A DNA stretch of 64,000 bases from Deuterostichococcus epilithicus. Taxonomy: Eukaryota; Chlorophyta; Trebouxiophyceae; Prasiolales; Stichococcaceae. The position numbers and the translations under genes are program-made. Of the stretch, positions 1 to 12,600 are shown in pieces. Every line of letters begins with the position of its first letter. The first letter of the stretch is position 1. The notes below the pieces were generated by a model. That model searched no databases and had not been told where the DNA came from. It saw only the letters and a list, made by a program, of their open reading frames with translations. The DNA is taken from positions 1,116,001-1,180,000 of the forward strand of contig JAVTLE010000017.1 of assembly GCA_033439295.1 (NCBI GenBank), written 5' to 3'.

Positions 1-1489
1 CGATAGTCAAACAGCTGTCCAGTCAGATGCAAGTGGACCAGCACTTTCTGAGGCTGGCATGCGCACATATAGCACTGACGATACATGCTGAAAAAGACAA
101 ATGTTTGCAGACACTGCTGGCTCAGCAGCGGCAGCGGCAGCGGTCGCCTCAGACCACGCATCATCTGCCGCTGCCGCCGCCGCAGCAGCGGGCGACAACT
201 CGGCTGCAGCAGCGGCTGTGGCAGCCAGCGGCTCGGCCGCCGCTGCCGCCGCTGCCGCTAGCGGATCAGGCTTTGGGAACAGCGATGCTGCCTCCGGTGC
301 TGCTGCAGGTGGGAGATATGCAACCACATCAATCCAGCACAGACAGGCTTGAAGTTGCATGCCAAACCTCCGAGCTTGCAGCTGTCAGTAGATGCAGAAG
401 AGGTATGTATCCGCCGTTTTTCCAACGGGTGGTCTTTGACCATCGATGCCTGCAGGGCGCAAGCTGCTCCAGTTCACACAGCACTTTGGCGTCCCTGCCG
501 CCGCCGCAGCTGCTGCCTCGGGGGACGGCCAGGCCGCCGCCGCAGCTGCCGCAGTGGACTCAGGCAATCACGCACTGTTGCGCTTGTAGTGTATCGTGCA
601 CCCTTGCCATTCAATCTTGCTTGCAGCACCCGTGCATTGGCCACATATGCATCACATCTGGCGACATCAATCGCTATTATTAGGATGACATTCATCAAGA
701 AGGATGAATGCATGTGGAACGAACCTGCGGTTGTTGTGCACTGGGTGGGTGACCCATCTACAGTATCCTGGTGCAGGCGACGAGTCTGCAGCTGCTGCTG
801 CGGCCGTGGCTGCAACCAACTTCTACGCCAGGAGCGCCCACTTCTACTCGCAGGCCGCTGCTGCAGCAGCAGCCGCTGGCGACTCTGGTGCGCCGCCTGT
901 CCCTGCAGATTCGTTTGTCAAAAGCGCAACGTAGTTGTGCTTCACTCAAGACACAGCTGGAATCCAACACCTTCCAGCCGTGGTGGGAGGCCAGTAACGC
1001 ATGCGTTCAGACCGAGGCAAAGGCAGAGCCAGCTAATGCAGAGGTGTCATGTAGCTCATCATGGTGTGGTGTTGTCGCCTCAGATATTTCCTCCTCTGCT
1101 GCGGCGGCTGCTGCCGCTGCCTCGGACCACGCGTCGTCCAGCGCCGCCGCTGCTGCCGCAGCAGGCGACAACTCTGCTGCTGCAGCAGCTGCTGCAGCGA
1201 GCGGCTCGGCTGCTGCTGCTGCGGCAGCTGCCGGCGGCGGATCGGGATTCAACTCCAGCGGCAACAGTCGAAGCGCCTCTGGCGCTGCAGCAGGTAAACT
1301 GAATTAATTTGCAAACATAAGTGCGATAACATTTTCCTGCTTCCGAGGGATCGATGGGATTCAGTTGTGCGGTTGCTTAGGCTTCAGGATGGAGAAAATC
1401 GCACCGTCGGAATTATTGCACATGTGCAACACGGACATGCTTTCCATGTGCAACTGACAGTAGACTCTATTTCAAATGTAGGCCGCTGA
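1..1489 (+). CDS. Ala-rich modular secreted-family protein, 3' part (5' end outside window)
   Basis: Five exons are visible: 111-308, 456-563, 777-887, 1084-1293 and 1482-1489 (stop TGA at 1487). All junctions are phase 1. The order is type C, A, B, C, then a micro-exon coding G-R-stop. Type A begins G-R-K-L-L-Q; type B carries aromatic spots (NFYARSAHFYSQ) between Ala runs; type C carries SDHASS, AGDNSA and GSGF between Ala runs. The exon ending at 563 is followed by GCAATC, a GC donor; reading through it hits a stop within about ten codons, and splicing to 777 restores frame. I recognise no known family. Homologues sit at 2579-3933 and 42342-44821, which have signal peptides; this copy presumably has one upstream of the window. 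Antisense poly-Ala frames here are shadows. Confidence 0.7.
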
Positions 1490-2578
1490 ACAGTATGTAC
1501 ACGCGCCACCCAGATGGTGAAGCACGGACCACGCTGTCAAGCCATTATTGCAAGGGGTGGTGAATCCACATCTTTGGGCCGGCGCAAGACATTCGACATG
1601 GTCAGCAAAACAGCCAAAGGGATAGTCCATCTGCAAACTGAAACAACAATGAGCGTACTAGTAATCGTCGTACTAGCAGCGTTCTATGGTAGGATTGATG
1701 AACACAACGGCTCAATTGCTTAGTCTGCACGCAAACAAGTCTGGAACTGTGCATGGTAGGGTCAGGTGCTGTTCACTTGCCACATTGACGATTCGATTGC
1801 GACGGACCTCCTCATGCGACAACCCCAATCCCGAATTCATTTGTCAAACTACCTGCCGCACGCGGCTCCGTCCCCAACCTTGCACCAGCAGTCCATTTGA
1901 AGTCTTGTTTGAATAGTGGCCGCGCAATGCTGCTGACTCTCCAGCATGAAAGCGGGGGGGGGGGGCTAATCGCCGTCTCCCCCAGCGGGCCATCAGACTC
2001 TTGTAGCAAAATGGTTTCGATGGTGCCTTTAACAGAAATTCACAGGGCTGCAACGATAGCGAATTGAGCAGGGCTTGAGCTACGGGAGGCCGTAGCACAA
2101 GCAGCGCCATCCGGCAAGCTGCTGAGGCTGACCAAATCCCCTAACGCCGGCGCGCCGGCGCGTACGTGTTTTCCAATTAACCAACAGGATCGCCAGGCAC
2201 GCAAGGAGGAAATGCTGGATGTCCTTCTGCACAAACTGCTTCGCAAACCGCTGTTGGCCTTTCGATGGCCTGTCAGCCACGCACAATACATCCAAGCCTT
2301 GTTTTCCCACCTGGCCATCTGGCGATCAGGGCCTTCATCACAGCTGGAAGCTCCGAGACGACGTACCAGAAAGTGTTACCTGCACGTGTAGCTCCCACAA
2401 GAGTTCATTGGGATCACGATTGTCAAGGCGGACCTTTATCAAGGTTGCCGTCTCGTTGTAGAGCACAACTCACCCCGCTCGACCGCCATCCAACAGCACT
2501 CTCAGCCCGCCGCAGCATCTTCCGCCGAAGCTGCCCCTGCCTCCTCGCCCGCCCGGACCCGTCTGTCGGAGTGGAATC
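1490..2578. other. Intergenic region
   Basis: No exon chain was found. A run of about ten G lies near 1953-1966. The span should hold the 3' UTR of the upstream Ala-rich gene and the promoter of the next one; no recognisable motif stands out. Confidence 0.5.
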
Positions 2579-3933
2579 ATGGCGGCTGCACGCGTCTCAG
2601 CTGTCTTGTTTGCGCTGCTGGCGCTCGCGTTCTGCCTGGCGGCACCGACGGTGGACGCACGGAATGGTACGCTGGCGACTCAGCTATCTACGGTTGCGCA
2701 TGCTTCTGTTGGCTGAATGTTGCTGCAAGGCTGCAACGGCCGTGCTCTGCCAAGTGGCTTTGCGAAGTGTGCCTGGTGGACCCTTCCAGACAGCCCGGGT
2801 CCACTTTGACCCGGAGAGCAGGTACAGTCACACCTAGAGCATCAGCGCCTTGCAAACTGTTATTGCATGGTTGTAGCCTTGGTCACGAAGCCATTCTGCC
2901 GGTGGTCGAAGGGTCACACTACCTTACGAGAGCCTGCAGCGCTTGCCGCCACCTGCGATCGGCACCACGCTGATGCCACATGTTCTGGGCTTGCAGGCCG
3001 TGCCCTGACGCAGGCCGCTGCAGCTTCCGCCGCTGCCGCCGGGAATGGCGCTGCCGCTGCTGCGGCCGCCGCCGCCGCCTCAGGTAACCCCTGTGCGCGA
3101 TGGGCCTTCTGCCCGCTTTCCTTCTATTCAACTGCAGACGGACCGTTGGGGGTATGACTGTCTGTGGGCTGTTGGTGCGTGACCGACTCAGCATGGACAC
3201 GGGATCGTCCTGCGCCTCAAACGATTTTGCGTAAATGGTGTCTGCCTCGATCTTGATGATGGAAACTCGATCATCCTGCCCCTCCTACTGCCACTGCATT
3301 CCTTATGCGTGAATGCAGGCAATTCTGCGGCAGCAGCTGCGGCGGCGGCCAGCGCCGCCGGGTTCTTCCAGAGCGCAGCAGCAGCTGCGGCTGCGGCCGG
3401 CGATTGCGGTAAGTTGGGATACAACCTCTGATGCGTCCCACACCGTCTGCGATCGAAAAGCCTGCCTGGCATGTGTGGTCGGTGTGTCGTGCTATTCGTG
3501 TTGCAAAGTGCTTAGGGTTTCTAATTTCTCTTCCCGACAAGGATGCAATTCAGCATATGTTGGAGCAGGTGGCGCTGCGGCTGCAGCCGCCTCTGCCGCC
3601 TCCGCTGCTGGTACCGCCTCCGCCGCCGCCGCCGCTGCTGGAGATGCGGCCGCCGCCGCAGCGGCTGCAGCCGCCGGCAGTTCTGCCGCGGTGGCCGCCG
3701 CCGCCGCCTCGAGCGGACCATGCGGGGGCGGCTCATCTTCCTCTTCGGCCTCTGCCGCTGCCACCGGCGGCAGCGTGTCCACTGCCGCTTCCACAGGCAC
3801 GCTTCAGGGCGTATACACACTGCATGCATTGTGTCGTCTGGTTCAGGTACCCGTCGGTTTCGTATCGAAACCTGATCACAAGGAGTATTATGCCCTTGCT
3901 GATCATCAATCGCATTGTGCAGGTCGCCGCTGA
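2579..3933 (+). CDS. Secreted Ala-rich modular protein (A-B-C), about 167 aa
   Basis: Exons: 2579-2666, 2997-3083, 3319-3408, 3569-3796, 3923-3933; every intron is phase 1 and the total length is an exact multiple of three. Exon 1 encodes a signal peptide starting MAAARVSAVLFALLALAF and ending near VDARN. Exon A reads G-RALTQ then Ala runs; exon B contains GFFQS and ends GDC; exon C contains SSGPC and a Ser-rich stretch; the last exon codes G-R-R-stop. The intron after 3796 starts GCACGC, a GC donor also found in the paralogue at 43885. Because the 126 bases of that intron are open and in frame, a retained form would reach the same stop. The mature chain is mostly Ala with Gly/Ser breaks and one Cys in each of B and C, so it should be helix-forming. 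Function unknown; cell-wall, ice-binding or mucilage roles are guesses. Confidence 0.78.
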
Positions 3934-4679
3934 CGTTTACATCGTGCATGGACTCGGCGAGCGCAAATGCCTTGGAAGCTCAGCTGAATATTATGCGTTC
4001 GGACGGGAGGCCGAATGAGATGGTCAACTGCCTGGCAGTGATGGACGTAGACAGTGCAACCGCTGGTGGTATAGAGCTTGACAGCGTTGGTATGTGACAT
4101 GTGGCTTGGGACCATTTTCCGAAGAGCATCGTCACTGAGATATTTGCATCTCAAGTTGGCGATGTTTGCCTGAAGCTTGGAGAAACCGTCGGCTTCCCGC
4201 CCTGAAACAAGCTGCGATAATATTCATGGTTTTTGTCGTGCTGCAACGACATGGTAGAGGGGACAGAAAGTCCATCGACAGCAAATCCCGCAGCCACACC
4301 TCTTTCTGCTATCAGATATGACAAAATACAACGACATGCCCGGGTGTTGTCTCCTCCGCCGCCGCTCCTTTTCCCTTCCCAAAGGGGGCCTATGTCAGCG
4401 ATCGAGCCTTCAGCGATCGAGAGAGCACATCGAGCCATCAAACATTGCTCGATCTTGACATTGGTCCTTCAGCAGAGGAAAGGATATTCACAGCAGTGCA
4501 CAGGGGGTCAAGGGAGGGTGACTAGTTGAGGACAGCGACACCACACACGACGCTCAAATTATGCTATACTAGCGGCAGAAATAAATAACATAAATGTTGT
4601 TACAGCATTCTCATAGCAGAGATTTCAGTGAAATCCATAATGTTTTGTTCTAAATAGGGAAATGACGAGGTAAAGCTCA
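3934..4679. other. Intergenic region
   Basis: 3' flanks of the Ala-rich gene (+) and of a weak minus-strand gene converge here. No coding exon was supported. Confidence 0.45.
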
Positions 4680-5193
4680 TCAGAGAGGCTGCACGGGTCC
4701 TGCCGCCTCTGCCGCGGGTGCTGGGGCGAAAGGTTTGCCCGTCAGCCCGAAAATGGCATCAATCGCCTGCGCAGCAATGGAAAGCTCCTCCGCCGGCATA
4801 AGGTCTTCAAATTCCGGGCTAGGGGGCAAGTTGATGAGGATGGTGAGCGCGCCGTCGCCCGCCGGGGCTTCTGCCTGTTGCAGGCGTCTGCAATGTGCGC
4901 CGGCGACAGCAGATTGCGTGTGCCTGCCATTTTCCACCTCCCGGGTGTGTGCAGGAATGTCCCATGACGCGCCACCGCGTAGGTAGTGGCCTGCGTGTCA
5001 CCAGCGGCGCAGTCAGTGCGCTCAACGCATGCATACGCGCGATCAGCAGAAGGGATGAGGAATGTCTCTCGTCCTCGTCTGTAGCACCGATGCTGAGTGA
5101 CAACGAAAATCCTTGCAGAAAGCCGATGCCACGCTGCCAATACTGAACCAATCCTGCGGGGCCGCGCCCTTCGGCAATGGCGCCTTCCATCAT
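4680..5193 (-). CDS. Hypothetical protein, possible two-exon gene
   Basis: A minus-strand frame ends at 4680 with a sensible acidic, non-repetitive segment (LINLPPSPEFEDLMPAEEL, then AIDAIFGLTGKPFAPAPA) that follows an acceptor near 4887. An upstream frame starting at 5193 (MMEGAIAEGRGPAGLVQYWQ) is a plausible first exon. The join is uncertain: a GC donor after codons for VTRR would fit the phase, but no family alignment supports it. I do not recognise the product. Confidence 0.3.
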
Positions 5194-6631
5194 CCCACCT
5201 GCAGCTGCTAGCTAGTTGCCGTCGATTCGACGTCGATACTAGGGGACTTGCTATTCATTACCCTCCTGTTCCTGAACAACAAGGTCGATGTTGCTTTGTC
5301 GCTTGCGGCGTCACGTGTTCGTCTCACAGTTGATCACGCACCTGACGAGGCGGACGTTGGCTGAACAGTGGCGGTGAGGCACAGGCAGGTCATCACCGCC
5401 AAAATCACCACCGCTCTGGTCATTTTGCTGGCGGAAAACGGGATGGAAACAGCCGCGAGTTGAGGAAGGCAGGCTGGGAAATGGCTCTAGGGTTACAGAC
5501 GCTGTCAAGGCACCGAATTTCCCCACGCGGGATTTCCGAGGGAAAGTGTACATGGGTTGACGGGGGGAAGTACGCATGGTGGAGTAGGTGCATGGATGTC
5601 CTTCATCAGGAAGGAGAGTTGAAGGATACTCATTGTAAGGAGCTCGGGAGAGGGAGAAATGGCGCCGCCACCACAGAACGAAAGAATGATTGTTGGTGAT
5701 GCAACCGGCGCATACGGACAGGAGGACTGGAAACAACGACACTGATTGACACTTCCAATGGACCTGATGATGCCTCTCCGTGCGGACGGGGGACACCTAC
5801 TGAAGCAACGTCGATACACCAAATAAAGCTGAGTCGCATATGACACAAGTGATCATGCGGCATCAGCAGCACAATTAGTCTTCAAGCATGCATGCATAAG
5901 ACATACTCTACAGATCTGTGGCCTCTGCTGTTAGATACGGGTGCTCGTTCTAGCTGCCGCCGCTTGTCTGAGCTGATTGTGGTTGGAATGTATGCGTTTT
6001 GAACGTACTCAAACGTTCAACTACCAATCAGCTTCCAGCGGCGCAGCAGTGTCGTGCCACTGGGAGGTTCTTGTTCTCGAGCAGGTGGGGAGATATAGGT
6101 CGCCATCACTCGTGAGTGACGGTACTAAGATTCTTCGTGGGCCTCGTAGGAGAAGTAGTCAGTGCGCATGGAGGTGCACGGATGACCACACTGCATGATA
6201 TTGGCCGGGTGGCTGATTGCGTCGGATGTAGTGCGCACTCCTTGGAATGCTGGAGGCAATCGTTCAAGCGCGCAACAGGCGGCGGCCGGCTGTGGGTGTG
6301 TCACCGCCCCCGTCTGCATGGTAAACCCGTCCACATCAGCGTGATGGGCGTTCTGCAATGGGCAGACTGAACTTGCGAAAAGGCCCCAGATGGCAAGCTG
6401 TCTGCAGTCCCAGGTTTTGAGGTCAACAAAGCCTTGCGCATGCTACTACAATATGCGTTGAGGCTCACGAGCAATCAACAGCGCCATGGAAACGGCTGAC
6501 ATTTACAGAAAGGCGCAGACCAATAATCCCCCAGCGTGTTTGCGCAGAGCATTGACAAGCCGCATCCCTGCATGCTGCATCCCCACATGGCCACAGACTT
6601 CTTCTGCCAGCCTGTGGTCGCCAGTCGCTCG
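5194..6631. other. Region without a supported gene
   Basis: About 1.4 kb between the weak hypothetical gene and the 3' end of the NudC-PHPT gene. Open frames exist on both strands but none shows conserved motifs or a consistent splice chain. Confidence 0.4.
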
Positions 6632-9600
6632 TCAGTAGCCCTCGTACGACAGCGTCACAGCGTGCAACGGTAGCCACCGACGCAGCAGCGCCGCCGACAC
6701 CTCGTGCGGCGCTGGCCCAAACGCCGAGCTGTAGCCATAGATATGCACCGACGCGGCCTCGGCTTTGTGCTCAATCCGGCCGCCGCCCAAAACGTTCACC
6801 TGCGCATTATCGTGTTTGCCTGCTCAGTCGAGCTGACAAGACAGCAATCGAATGGGGCCCACTAGGTGAGCCAGCAGCCAAGCTGACTGGATAGTAGATT
6901 CGCATGGCACAAGGTTTCAGGGGTACAGCTCGTCTTGTCGGGCTGGTTGCCAAACGCTCGCGCCGATGTGTTGACCGCCGGCAGCTTTGCAGTCCTGCAG
7001 ATTCCGGCACGAAAGGGCGTAGCTGCCGCTGCCGGACAGCTGACATGTCCGCCGCCGTCAGACCCCGCGGATGCAGTGGGCGCGCCCGCTCGCCGCATAG
7101 CATCGGCAGCGGCGGGCACCATCGTATAGGAGCACTGTGAATAAGGTGCCCAAGACGACCATTGCATGCAAGTTCCCCCAGACTATGACCCAAAGAAGGA
7201 CCCTGCCTCGCACCTGGAACCCCTGCGGCGCCAGCTTCCTCGACACCGCTCCAAGAATGTCGTTGTGGTAGCCGGCGGCGCGGTGGCCGCGCACTATGAC
7301 CTGCGCAGCCCGCAGAACCGCACTATCTACCAGAAGTAGAGGCTCGGACGGGCGTGGGGGCCGCCTTCACGGGCTGTCACACTCCACCGCAGCAATTCTG
7401 CTGTAGGACAGAACCCCAGAGTCTACACGCTGTCCACTTGCAATAACACGAGAATCAGCTGAAGCATCAACAAGGGTGGTGTCCGGAAGCGATGTCACCT
7501 TCGTGTTGCCTTCGGGGTCGGTGACGCGCAGCAGCACATACTTGAAGACACCTTCGTCGATCTGCACGTCTGCGACGCGGTCGAGGCGGCTGCCGAGCGC
7601 TGATGAGTTCCCGCCGCCGCCGCCGCCGCCGTCGCTGTTGTCGGCCAGCCACTGGTGAATGATGCGGCCGGAGAGCGAGTAGGTGCCAGGGACTGCGAAC
7701 TGCTGCGCCGCCAGTGCCTCCGGGCTGCCTGCGGCGAGAATCGGCGGGGACAGGGTCTGGCCAGCTTGTGGAGGATGAGGCATGTTGTTTCGGTGCCCTT
7801 TCGCTCACGAATATCCAGCAACCCGTCACACGGAGGCAAACTGCTTCAATGTACGCCAGTCATCGCCACTACGAGCCTGTCGTGAGCGCAGCAGTGCGCA
7901 TCCTCAAGCTCCGCATTATTGAAACACGACAGGTTCACATCGCAGATCACGGACGTCTTTGACATGCCTTCGGTTTCCTCGCTTGAAGCTGCCAGCTGCA
8001 CACCTGCCATCACCGCCGCAAGCCACCTGCCGCTGAACCAGCGCGCGTCCTCAAGCTCTGCGTCATCACAGTGCACCTCCGGCAGCTGCAGCCCAAGTGC
8101 GCCTTCAGCCTCCTCAGCCGTCAGGCCCACGTCCTGTGCAGCCGCCTTGCCTTCCGCCTGCAAATCGTGCATGCCTCAGGGTGAGACTTCCGTGCAGGAA
8201 GCAGCCGGCTGCTGCTCGAGCGCGGCTTCGGCGGCCTGCCCGAGCACCCGCCTCTTCCGCCGCCGCCGCCTTGCTTCCCGTCTACGGGGCAGCACACTCG
8301 TGATGCCACCAGGAGCTCACGAAGGAGAAGCTTGCGCTGTGGATGTCTGACCCGGTAGCTGCGGCCCGGCAGTTGCTTGCGCGTCCCCCGCTGTCACGTT
8401 CATTCATCAGTGTTATCGTTTCCCACATCCAGCGCCGCCGCCGCGCCCTGCACAAATATGCGTCGTGCACGACGCACGTTCATGATTACAGCAAGCCCGT
8501 GCGCACAGCAACTCGGGTCTAACTGCTGTGCCCCAGACGCCGTTTCCAGCTCCCCCACTGCTGCTGGGGCTGATCCCACGCGTCGGCGCCTTTCGTGGTG
8601 GGATGCCGACCTACCGGCCGGCCTACACGTCACGCAGTGCCGGCGTTTGGGGGCCTGGTCCTGCAACAAGAGCGAGAAGCAGCTGCGGCTGGACAGCGAG
8701 CCAAGATTTTCTGTTCAGCGCCGCAAGCTTGTCTACAGAGCACCTCCTGTAGAACACGGGGGTGGCGTCCCAGAGAAGTTTTGATGGTTGTATTATTGTT
8801 ATTATCATCATCATCCTGTTGAGAACGAACCGCACCCCGAGCGCGTCCAGGCCGGCCGGCCGCTGCCGCGCCGGCGGTGCCGCGGACGCGGTGAAGCCTA
8901 GCATGAGGCTCTGCGGGAAGGGCCATGGCTGCGAGGAGTGGTAGCGCACGCTCGCCAGGTCGACCGCCACGCCTGCATGGTTGCAACGAGTCGAGGTCGG
9001 TTTCAATTGCACTGCAGCAACAATCGCTACTGAAGGTGCCTCGCACTGACCAGCTCGACTGCGATGCTGTGCACAAATCGCTATTGAAGGTGCCTCGCAC
9101 TGACCAGCTCGACTGCGATGCTGTGCACAACTCGCTACTGAAGGTACCTCACACTGACCAGCTCGACTGCGATGCTGTGCACAAAGTGCAAGGCACGATG
9201 CAGACCTTCCCTGCCGCAGCAGCAGCGCTTCTGCGATGACAGGTGCAGGCGGGAATTACAGCCAACGGGCGGTAATGGTCGGCTGTTGCCGATCGCCGTC
9301 ACGCGGGACGCTGCGCCAGCGGAGGCAGCTGCCAGCAGCTGCCAGCAGCTGCCAGGAAACGCAGCTGTTGATGCCGCCGGCGGCACCAGCAGCTGCAGTG
9401 GGCCATGTCCAAATCCTGCAAACCCTGGAGTGGACGAGAAGCGCCGCACCTGCTTCCTCCCGCGTTTCCCGCACCACCGCCTGCTCCAGGGTCTCCCCGA
9501 TCTCGCAAAACCCTGCAGGCAGACGGAAAACTTGAGTGCGACAGGAAAGAAACAGCTCTGCATGTGCAGTGCAGGCCTTGATGCGTATGATTGCTGCTCC

Positions 9601-12600
9601 AATCGGCGCCCACACAGCGCCGCGCATGTCGCTGCTGTCCGGCGCAAAAAGCATTGACAGCTTCCTGCTGAAGAGGGAGCTTGCAACTGCAAGGAACCCA
9701 CCTTCCAGCAGCAAGCAGCGGCTTGGCAACCACATAAATAAAAAAATTGTTACCGTGCCATATAGAGCGCCTGCCGCGCCGGTGATGAGTGGCTGCAGTG
9801 CCGCGGTGGAGTTTCCTTTCAGAAGGAAGGAAGACCAATCACGCATCCCACCTGCCAGCAGCGACCTGGCACCCTGCCCCAGCAGCAGGTGGCCGCCAGG
9901 CCACCATCAACGACAGTGTGGCTCAGGAGCCCTGTTTTGCAGCGGAAGAGCAGCCGCACCTACCGAGAGCAAACACCCAGCGCCTCTTCCGGCCAGGCAA
10001 TGAACTCTACCGCCATGCAGCCATGCACTCTGGGATCGGAAAAGGATCGGAAAAGGAAGGGCCCGGCCCCCCACCTGCCAGCAGCGAGTAGCGGCCCGGC
10101 ACCCAGCGTGCCTGCCGCCCCAGCAACAGGTGGCCGCCGTGCTGCACCGCCATGATGACCGCGGGGTCGATGCGCGGATAGAGGCTGGGTTTCACCGCGC
10201 CTGCCGGTGGCGCGATGAGCTTCCTGCGGCGCAGCAAGCCAGCCGGGTGTACACCTCAACCTTCAAGCAGTCATGCGTCGACGCGAGGGTGCACTGCTGA
10301 ATCTCACTGCACCCTTTGGCGGTGCCACAAACCTCCCACGGTCCTGCGGTGTGACCCGAATGCTGGCCATCGTGCTGAAAACCCAATATCTTGCAATTGC
10401 ATATCCCAGGGTGAGTTTCCATTACGACATCGTCGTCTGTACTGTGCCGTCCAGCCTGTCAGATGCTCCTTCACTTCGTTGTGTGCAACATGAACTGCAC
10501 ACACTTGAAATTTCCGCCCTCGGCCGCCGTCACAGATTCTCTGCTGGTGCATCAACACGCTGCTGCACCGGTAGGACACAAGCTGTGCAATTTGCGAACC
10601 CTGCCTCGGACACCGTCACGGCCGCGCCACTGGTGCACGTGAATGCACTGTTGCGGTTCGTCAGCCTCAGAATGGGGCAAAGCTGGCTCCGCAGCACCTG
10701 GAGAAGCCTCCCTCCGACATGGTCATGGGCGCGCCGCTTGTGCCGGCAAAGGCGCTGTTGCGGTGCCATCCCAGCATGCCGTTGGCCAGCGCCATGATGG
10801 CCGCGTCGCCTGCGACGCAGACAACACAGCAGTCAGGCCACTTGGCAGTTGAGCACGGGGTGGCAGGCCGCCGCGGCCCCTCAGCGGTAAACGGTTAGCC
10901 AGGTGCGGCGGTGCACTGAATGCTGGTTCTGGCACACGTTTTATAAACCGCCAGCTCGCACACCTGCAACGATATGACTGCGCCTGCATGTGTGACTGCT
11001 GTCGATGCCCGCCCTGGCTGCGCGACGTGTGGGCCATTGACCAGCGCCTCAACATTCCCAGAGGAGCATTCAACGGCGCCTCAACGTTCCCAGAGAAATG
11101 GGCCATGCATGCTGGATCGTCGGCTTCAGGAATTGTACGGCCGCAGCACCTGGCGACATGTGGGGACCCTGCCGCCTGACGTCCACGAACTCGAAGCCCT
11201 GCTCCGCCACCCAGGCGGCCAGCCGCTCGCCGCACTGTTCCTGCTGCCCCGAGCTGCCATCGTGGCCAGGCACAGCACTGCGCGGTGCTGCACTGAAGCT
11301 TTCGTCTGCTTCGAGACCTGCGCCAGCAGACGCCGCCGCGCGTGCCGCCAGCGCGGCCCGGGTGTCTGGCGCCAGCGGCGGCTCAGGACCCAGGTCCGCC
11401 GCAAAGACAGGCGCGCCAGAGTCTGGTTCCAGCCCCAGGAACAGCGCGCCCTCGTGGCTGACCGCTGTCCTTTCAGCGCCGCCGCTGCCGTTGCCGCCTG
11501 ATCCAGCGCCGCTGCCGTTGACGTCTGCCGTGCTGCCGCTGCCGCTGGTGTCGATGCTGACGCCGCCGCCAGCCACCGCGATGCCGCTGCGCTCGCCGGC
11601 AAGGTAGCCAAAGCGCACCGCATAGCGCGCTGGCGACAGGTATGCCGGCCGCCATTTCAGCTCCGCCGCTTGCCAGGTGGCCTGTGCCGGCAAGAGGCTG
11701 CAGCCTAAGCCACAGTTGCGCTGGGAATATGCCAATACAACATGACTGAAATGAAGCAGGAGACAGCCACGAACACTGCCACCGAACAGCTGGCCTGATA
11801 GTGACAGAGGTCGGGTTGATGCGTGTATAGCGATGTCACCAAGGTGTCAAACATGATGTCTGAGGTCACAGCTGTGCTAGCTACCATGTCGCACAACCCA
11901 GGCACACAAAAATTGCGCTCAGACAAGGCTAACGTCTTCGATCGCTGGCTGGCCTGCCGCGGTTTGGTATGCTTGTGGCAGCTGCATCCCGGCACCACAT
12001 GCGCATCAACAGCACTCCCAGAAGAGGGCGTCTCAGGGGCTGGAGGCCACCTGCGAGTCCGGTGTTGCCGCCGAGCCGCTGTCGGCCGCGTCTCCAGGCG
12101 CTGGAGGCTCCGCGGGCGCCACGAGCGCCTCCCGGCCCCGAAACACCACCAGCCGCGCGTCAGGCCGGTTGAACAGCGCCTTCAGTTCCTCGGGCTTAGA
12201 CCTGCAGTTGCAACACAGGGTCAATGGCGGATTTGAGGGAGGTTGTGGTGTGCGCCCGCCAGCTGCGGAACGGCACCAGCCGCGTGCCCAGTCGGTCGAA
12301 CAGCGCCCGCAGATCCCCAGGCCTGGCCCTGCCAGCACAGCATCCGGTACAGGCTCGTACATCGATTGCAAACGAGATGTGATGAGCATTGGGCGTCCAG
12401 CAACACAACCGGAGGCCGCGCGTTTGGCCTATCGCACATTGCCCGCAGCTCCTCGGATTTCCGGAAAAAGCATGCAAAAACCAAGAACCTGTCCAAGGCT
12501 GCCACACAGAACTGGCGGGCATGATCATGGAACACTAGCAGCCGCGCATCTGCTTTGCCTGGTTTCAGATGCTGCATCCATCTGAGCGGCTGGGCAGCGC

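Noticed and set aside
7-360. Minus-strand poly-Ala open frame opposite the first Ala-rich exons; similar ones at 1007-1264, 3492-3800, 43274-43561 and 44271-44561
   Set aside because: GC-rich Ala codon runs also read as Ala or Gly on the other strand. Only the plus strand shows signal peptides, phase-1 splice borders and matching order in three genes.
7367-7783. A free-standing PHPT gene starting at the Met at 7783
   Set aside because: The part before about 7650 aligns with the NudC C-terminus, a phase-1 acceptor at 7728 joins it exactly to the NudC exon 8004-8085, and no separate start context is seen.
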